Under the pieces are notes generated by a model that was given only the letters and a program-made list of their open reading frames with translations, searched no databases and was not told where the DNA came from. From NCBI GenBank assembly GCA_051649785.1, contig JBOFHT010000024.1, positions 1 to 8,188 of the forward strand: a stretch of 8,188 nucleotides of DNA, written 5' to 3'. Every line of letters begins with the position of its first letter. The stretch's first letter is position 1. This stretch comes from JBOFHT01 sp051649785. Lineage in GTDB: Archaea; Methanobacteriota; Methanobacteria; Methanobacteriales; Methanobacteriaceae. The translations under genes were made by a program, and so were the position numbers. This document shows, piece by piece, positions 4,518 through 8,188 of the stretch.

Positions 4518-6323
4518 TCATCCACATAAAAAGCTTGCATCACATAATTTAATGAATTTATCACACATTTCATTAGCATTGCCATCACCAATTAGCTTAC
4601 CATCTTCAATTAAAATAGCACGGTTACTAACTTCTTTTATAAAGTCAATATGGTGAGATACCATTACAACAGTAGTGCCAAACTCATGATTAATTTTTTT
4701 AAGAGAATTTGAAACAATTCTAAGAGTTAAAGGATCTAAATCACCAAAAGGTTCATCTAAAACTAATATTTTTGGCTTAGAAACAAGAGCCAAAGCTAGT
4801 ATAGTTCTAACTTTTTCTCCACCAGAAAGTTCATAAGATTTTCTATCTAAAATTTCAATTGGTAAATCCATAGCATCAAACACAGGTTTTACGTGTTTTT
4901 TAACTTCACTAGGAGGGAAATTAGGGAAAAGTTCATAAAGAATTCCAGTATCAAGACCAATTTGTTCTAATCTTGCTTTAGCTTCACTTTCACCCAAATC
5001 AGTAAGTTGATATAAGACATCGAGAAGTTTATCACTAAGTCCAAGCTCTTCTGCTTTTTTCTTAGCATCACTAACTACATAATCATTTTTAAATCCTAAT
5101 TTAACAGCAAATTGGTCAAGAATAGAGGAATAGTGAGCTAGTGCAAATTCCTGGTGCATAAATCCTAGATTTCTTCTTATATACATCCTATCCCCACTAA
5201 CTTCATGCATGTCAACCCATTTAGAGTCACAATCAGCTTTATCTGTGACTTCTTTATCTTCAAGCTTAAATAAAACTTCACCATCATCAGGGAAATCTAA
5301 ACCTGCAAGAGTACGAAGTAATATTGTTTTACCTGCACCACTTGGACCAATAAGAGATAAAATATCACCTTTATTAACATTAAAGTTAATATCTTCAATA
5401 TCTAAAACATTTCCACCATGTAAAAGGAAAAATGACTTTTCAATACCCTTTACTTTAATAATAGGCTCATTACCAGTATTACAATTACAAGTACAGTTAT
5501 TTTTGACATTATCTTTGATATTAATATTAGTATTATTATTAGCATTATCTTGATTATCATCAAAAACAACTTCATCTTCAATATCAGCCAAAAATTCAGA
5601 AATAATTTCCTCAACTTCACCTTCTTGCTTAATTTCACAATCATCCATTAAAACTAACCTATCAGCTAAATATCTATGAATTTCAGGTAAGTGAGAAACA
5701 ATAACAATAGTAATATTTAACTCTTTGTTAATGTTTTTAATTGCTTTTAAAACATCCTGTTTAGTTTTAGGGCAAGACATTGTAGCTGGTTCATCAAGAA
5801 GTAAAACTTTTGGCTTTTTTGCAAGTTGACGTGCTATAATAAGACGTTGTTTTTCCCCACCACTTAAAACAGTAGCATAATGGTCTGCTTTGTGATCAAG
5901 ATCAACAATACGTAAAATTTCCATAGCTTCATCACCAAACTCACTTCTAGCTACATCCAGTTCAGTCATTCCCTCATCACCGTATTTTACACCAGAAAGT
6001 TTACGGAGCACATTATCCATAACAGTTTCAGACCATAGCCCAAAAGAACGTTGAAGGTGAATAGCTGTTATTTTTTTAAGTTGATTAAAATAATACTGGC
6101 TTGAATCTGGTTGAACTTCAATATCATATACTTTAATGGAACCTTCATCAAATGTTTCAACACCACGAATAGATCGAAGAAGTGTAGTCTTACCTGCACC
6201 ACTAAGTCCAATTATTCCAAGGATTTCTCCTTCTTTAACTTCAAGATTAATATTCTTTAAAGCAGGTAATTCATCACCATTATCAATTTTAAATGTTTTT
6301 GAAAGATTTTTAACTGTTATCAT
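4518..6323 (-). CDS. atwA: Methyl-coenzyme M reductase activation component A2, AtwA
   Basis: AtwA is a soluble protein with two ABC-type ATPase domains. It supplies ATP-dependent action in the complex that reduces and activates the nickel cofactor F430 of methyl-coenzyme M reductase. Domain 1 (about 1-245): Walker A GLSGAGKTT (39-47), Q-loop Gln91, signature LSGGEKQR (153-160), Walker B VLLLDEP (173-179), switch His211. Domain 2 (about 287-600): Walker A GPSGAGKT (326-333), Q-loop Gln391, signature LSGGEKVR (499-506), Walker B ILVLDEP (519-525), D-loop FGDLD, switch HH 557-558. There are no membrane segments, which excludes an ordinary transporter subunit. Domain 2 has a long acidic insert (about 395-495). 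After the first DEP comes ATMSCPK, so the usual D-loop Asp is missing. The 250-287 linker is Asn-rich with CTCNC (277-281), and Cys593 and Cys600 close the protein. Start: ATG at 6323 with GTGGT just upstream; GTG at 6332 has no ribosome site. It was recognised by its architecture and the DEPATMSCPKTKQ segment. Confidence 0.9.
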   Translation of the reverse strand: MITVKNLSKTFKIDNGDELPALKNINLEVKEGEILGIIGLSGAGKTTLLRSIRGVETFDEGSIKVYDIEVQPDSSQYYFNQLKKITAIHLQRSFGLWSETVMDNVLRKLSGVKYGDEGMTELDVARSEFGDEAMEILRIVDLDHKADHYATVLSGGEKQRLIIARQLAKKPKVLLLDEPATMSCPKTKQDVLKAIKNINKELNITIVIVSHLPEIHRYLADRLVLMDDCEIKQEGEVEEIISEFLADIEDEVVFDDNQDNANNNTNINIKDNVKNNCTCNCNTGNEPIIKVKGIEKSFFLLHGGNVLDIEDINFNVNKGDILSLIGPSGAGKTILLRTLAGLDFPDDGEVLFKLEDKEVTDKADCDSKWVDMHEVSGDRMYIRRNLGFMHQEFALAHYSSILDQFAVKLGFKNDYVVSDAKKKAEELGLSDKLLDVLYQLTDLGESEAKARLEQIGLDTGILYELFPNFPPSEVKKHVKPVFDAMDLPIEILDRKSYELSGGEKVRTILALALVSKPKILVLDEPFGDLDPLTLRIVSNSLKKINHEFGTTVVMVSHHIDFIKEVSNRAILIEDGKLIGDGNANEMCDKFIKLCDASFLCG

Positions 6324-6756
6324 AACTACCACAGGATAAATAATTGTATTATTAAATAAAAATTAATTTAAATCATTATTACCATAATTTATAACATTAC
6401 TATGTATATTAACATTGCCCTACTTATCATAATTATTACCATTACTATTTATAGTATTAACAATAATATAAATATTAATAATAATCGTAGCAACATCATT
6501 ATGGTTACCATAGCCACTATTAATAGGTATTGTTATAAGTATTATAATTATTATTAATATTTATAGCATTGCCCATCATATTAAAATTGCAAAATTTATA
6601 ACATTATTTCCAATGATATTATTGGTATTAATGTTATGTTGAGTATTATTTAGATTATTATTTTTTAGATTATTATTTTAATTAATATTAATTATGTTTA
6701 TAATGATATAAATATTTACATTAGGAAATTTAAAATATTAATTGAATTATAATTAA

Positions 6757-6770
6757 AAGTATATATTAAA
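6757..6770 (+). promoter_or_regulatory. Candidate TATA box of mobA
   Basis: AAGTATATATTAAA would direct initiation near 6790, giving a leader of about 60 nt that contains the 15-bp duplication. Only moderate support in such AT-rich DNA. Confidence 0.35.
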
Positions 6771-6797
6771 AATACTAAAAATAAAAATACTGAAAGT

Positions 6798-6827
6798 AGA
6801 AATTGTAAAAGTAAAAGTTGTAAAAGT
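6798..6827. repeat. 15-bp imperfect tandem duplication before mobA
   Basis: AGAAATTGTAAAAGT (6798-6812) is followed directly by AAAAGTTGTAAAAGT (6813-6827), differing at two positions. It lies in the probable mobA leader, about 20 bases before the start codon. Confidence 0.7.
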
Positions 6828-6848
6828 CTATATTATGAAAGTGAAATT

Positions 6849-7610
6849 ATGAATAATAGTGAAAATATTCGAACATGTATCATTCTATGTGGCGGAAAGA
6901 GTAGTAGGATGGGTGAGGACAAGGGGAGTATGATTATAAATCGTGAACCCATGATTATTCATATACTTGATGCACTTAGCAATAATATAGATGAAGTCAT
7001 AATTGTTTTAAATGATAGTTATAGAATATCTAGATATAAAGAAATGATTAACTATGAATATGATTACAATATTAACTTTGTTGAAGACGAAATAAAAGAT
7101 AAAGGTCCTATGTCTGGAATTATGACTGGTTTAAAGAACATAAAATCTAGCTATGGATTAGTTATTCCCTGTGATTCCCCATATATTAGTGAAGAATTTG
7201 TTATAAATTCATTTAATATTATTAATAAGCTAGAAAAAGATGAACTGGGCTGCATGATTCCATTTAGTATGAAAACCAGTAGCATCATCGAAACAGGCAA
7301 TGACCCAAATACCAGTAACAGCAAAATTACAGGCAAAGAAGAACTTACCAGTAATATCACCAATACAGGCAAAGAAGAAGATAACTTTGATTATGATTTT
7401 AAATTAAAAAATAGTCAACCATTACATGGGATTTATAATAAAAACTGTGTTTCTATTATTAGTGAGCTATTAGAAAGTGATAATAGAAGTATGAAATCAT
7501 TGATTAACAAAGCAAATAGCTATTTTATTAAAGAAGAAAAATTAGATAAAAGTGAAATTAGCTTTAAAAATATAAATACAAAAAAGGACTTAGAAGACTT
7601 GAAAGATTGA
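6849..7610 (+). CDS. mobA: Molybdenum cofactor guanylyltransferase MobA, with repeat insert
   Basis: MobA transfers GMP from GTP to molybdopterin to make the guanine dinucleotide Mo/W cofactor, needed in methanogens by formylmethanofuran dehydrogenase and formate dehydrogenase. It is cytosolic with a nucleotidyltransferase Rossmann fold. Seen: the nucleotide-binding loop LCGGKSSRMGEDKG (13-26), GPMSGIMTGL (86-95), the metal-binding IPCDSPYIS (106-114), QPLHGIY (190-196) and the family's closing NINTKKDLEDL (241-251). The enzyme is usually near 190-210 residues. This one has 253, and the excess includes three 12-residue repeats (143-178) in the variable segment before QPL. All conserved motifs are intact, so it should be active. 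The ATG at 6849 follows AAAGTGAAATT, a weak site with normal spacing. No MobB domain is fused. Related sugar- or phosphonucleotide transferases share the first loop, but CDSP with the NINT ending favours MobA. Confidence 0.88.
   Translation: MNNSENIRTCIILCGGKSSRMGEDKGSMIINREPMIIHILDALSNNIDEVIIVLNDSYRISRYKEMINYEYDYNINFVEDEIKDKGPMSGIMTGLKNIKSSYGLVIPCDSPYISEEFVINSFNIINKLEKDELGCMIPFSMKTSSIIETGNDPNTSNSKITGKEELTSNITNTGKEEDNFDYDFKLKNSQPLHGIYNKNCVSIISELLESDNRSMKSLINKANSYFIKEEKLDKSEISFKNINTKKDLEDLKD
7275..7382 (+). repeat. Three 36-bp in-frame tandem repeats inside mobA
   Basis: The units are 7275-7310, 7311-7346 and 7347-7382. Each begins ACCAGTA and has ACAGGCAA at unit position 19. In the mobA frame they read TSSIIETGNDPN, TSNSKITGKEEL and TSNITNTGKEED. 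Units 2 and 3 share ACAGGCAAAGAAGA exactly. Since 36 is a multiple of three, copy number can change without breaking the gene. Confidence 0.93.
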
Positions 7611-7629
7611 AAATATAATTATAGAAAGA

Positions 7630-7718
7630 ACTTTTGAAAAATATTAATACAATTATCACATTTATAATAATGATTAAAAACATAATCTTCAAAAAATTTG
7701 CGACTAAATTTCAAAAGT
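7630..7718. repeat. 10-bp perfect inverted repeat downstream of mobA
   Basis: ACTTTTGAAA (7630-7639) and its exact complement TTTCAAAAGT (7709-7718) are 69 bases apart in the 168-bp gap between mobA and the acetyltransferase gene. The long loop and A/T-rich arms make it weak as a terminator. It might be chance or the stem of an untranslated RNA. Confidence 0.35.
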
Positions 7719-7778
7719 AATGGTATGGACTAAATAAATAAAAAATTTTATAACAATTAAATAAAAAGTTGGTTTATT

Positions 7779-8188
7779 ATGAAAATTGAATATATAGAAA
7801 ATAATGAAATTGATTTAATTTCTAATTTTCAACAGGAGGGATGGGAAGAACTCAAACCATACTACCAATTTTATATCGATTCAACATTTTGCCATTCATT
7901 AAAATTAACTGAAAATGGAAAAATTATTGCAATTGGATCTATAATCATCCATAAAGATGTAGCTTGGCTTGCTCATATAATTACACTATTGGAACATAGG
8001 CAAAAAGGTTTTGGAAAACTTATAACAAAAAAATTAATTGAAATAGGAAAAGAAAACAATTGCTCGACAATTTATTTAATAGCTACTGATTTAGGAAAAA
8101 AATTATATGAAGTACTAGGATTTAATGAAGAAACAGAATATCTATTTTTCAAGAAAAAAGATTTAAAAAACAAGTTTGAAATCTCTAA
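7779..8188 (+). CDS. GNAT-family N-acetyltransferase, C-terminus cut by window edge
   Basis: 136 codons are visible and the frame is open at the right edge. GNAT enzymes move an acetyl group from acetyl-CoA to an amine on a protein, antibiotic or metabolite. Here the acetyl-CoA pyrophosphate-binding motif A is R74-QK-G77-F-G79-K (family pattern Q/R-x-x-G-x-G/A). It is preceded by the strand WLAHIITLLE (63-72) and followed by the motif B segment GKKLYEVLGFNEETEYLFF (106-124), where LYExLGF is typical. The acceptor substrate cannot be told. The ATG at 7779 has GGT five bases upstream, a weak ribosome site. It follows mobA by 168 bp on the same strand; shared transcription is possible but not shown. 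Nothing links its role to molybdenum cofactor synthesis. Confidence 0.85.
   Translation, partial: MKIEYIENNEIDLISNFQQEGWEELKPYYQFYIDSTFCHSLKLTENGKIIAIGSIIIHKDVAWLAHIITLLEHRQKGFGKLITKKLIEIGKENNCSTIYLIATDLGKKLYEVLGFNEETEYLFFKKKDLKNKFEIS

Larger units (their letters stand above)
6324..6848. other. Divergent spacer between atwA and mobA
   Basis: These 525 bases must hold both divergent promoters. For atwA, minus-strand ATTTTTATTTAATA (about 6348-6361) or TTATAAATTATGG (about 6381-6393) could be the TATA element; I cannot choose. The middle (about 6380-6660) is dominated by ATT/AAT-type triplets. Read on the minus strand, short stretches give Asn/Gly-rich peptides such as GNVNIHSNVINYGNNDLN, but stops break every frame. 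It looks like eroded triplet expansion or a long-dead Asn-rich gene. I see no intact gene, RNA or mobile element. Confidence 0.5.

Noticed and set aside
5209..5553. 114-codon plus-strand frame opposite atwA
   Set aside because: It is the antisense shadow of the atwA linker and second Walker A region; its Ser/Leu-rich product has no family features and no ribosome site.
5450..5644. 64-codon minus-strand frame inside atwA
   Set aside because: It overlaps atwA in another frame; the Ile/Lys/Leu-rich translation is an out-of-frame reading of the Asn-rich linker.
4518..6323. ABC transporter ATP-binding protein
   Set aside because: Two fused ATPase domains without a permease gene nearby, and the ATMSCPKTKQ and domain 2 insert features, point to component A2 rather than a transporter.
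6324..6332. GTG start three codons upstream for atwA
   Set aside because: The GTG lacks a ribosome site and itself overlaps the site (GTGGT) that serves the ATG at 6323.
6136..6339. 67-codon plus-strand frame at the beginning of atwA
   Set aside because: Antisense to the conserved first ATPase domain; it has no supporting motif and ends at the atwA start region.
7151..7372. 73-codon minus-strand frame inside mobA
   Set aside because: It is antisense to the repeat insert of mobA; its Leu/Val-rich sequence follows from the complement of Thr/Asn/Ser codons.

Overview
This window looks like part of a very AT-rich chromosome from a methanogenic archaeon of the Methanobacteriales, most like Methanobrevibacter or Methanosphaera. 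The marker for this is a complete two-ATPase component A2 protein (AtwA), which works in activating methyl-coenzyme M reductase. A bacterial-type ferritin, two small rubredoxins, a universal stress protein and MobA fit the same assignment. Spacers are long, A/T-dominated and full of AAT-type triplets, as in low-GC gut members of this order. Genus is inference; no rRNA gene is present.

Layout. From 1 to about 6323 every intact gene is on the minus strand. Read in the direction of transcription they are atwA, then usp 39 bp downstream (probably one transcript), two tandem rubredoxin genes, a ferritin gene, then hisS and hisI; hisI runs off the left edge. From 6849 the plus strand carries mobA and the start of a GNAT acetyltransferase that runs off the right edge. 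The 525-bp divergent spacer between atwA and mobA has no convincing gene. A decayed winged-helix regulator tail lies on the plus strand at 3861-3994, facing its neighbours.

How the genes relate. Ferritin, the rubredoxins and the stress protein form a small oxygen/iron-stress neighbourhood for a strict anaerobe. AtwA serves methanogenesis directly. MobA makes the guanylylated Mo/W cofactor that formylmethanofuran dehydrogenase and formate dehydrogenase need. HisS and HisI are housekeeping genes for tRNA charging and histidine synthesis.

Most interesting points. (1) hisI has no ATG, GTG or TTG in frame between the hisS stop and its conserved core. The best start is an ATA six bases after a GGGGAT ribosome site, the same spacing seen for a TTG start in hisS and an ATG start in the first rubredoxin. 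(2) The hisS-hisI spacer is a 21-bp tandem array that is open in the frame of both genes. (3) MobA carries three 36-bp in-frame repeats (12 residues each) as an insert before its conserved QPL segment. (4) AtwA has an Asn-rich linker with a CTCNC cluster and two unlike D-loops. (5) The regulator fossil has a TGA where a glycine codon is expected. No CRISPR array, transposase, rRNA or tRNA was seen.
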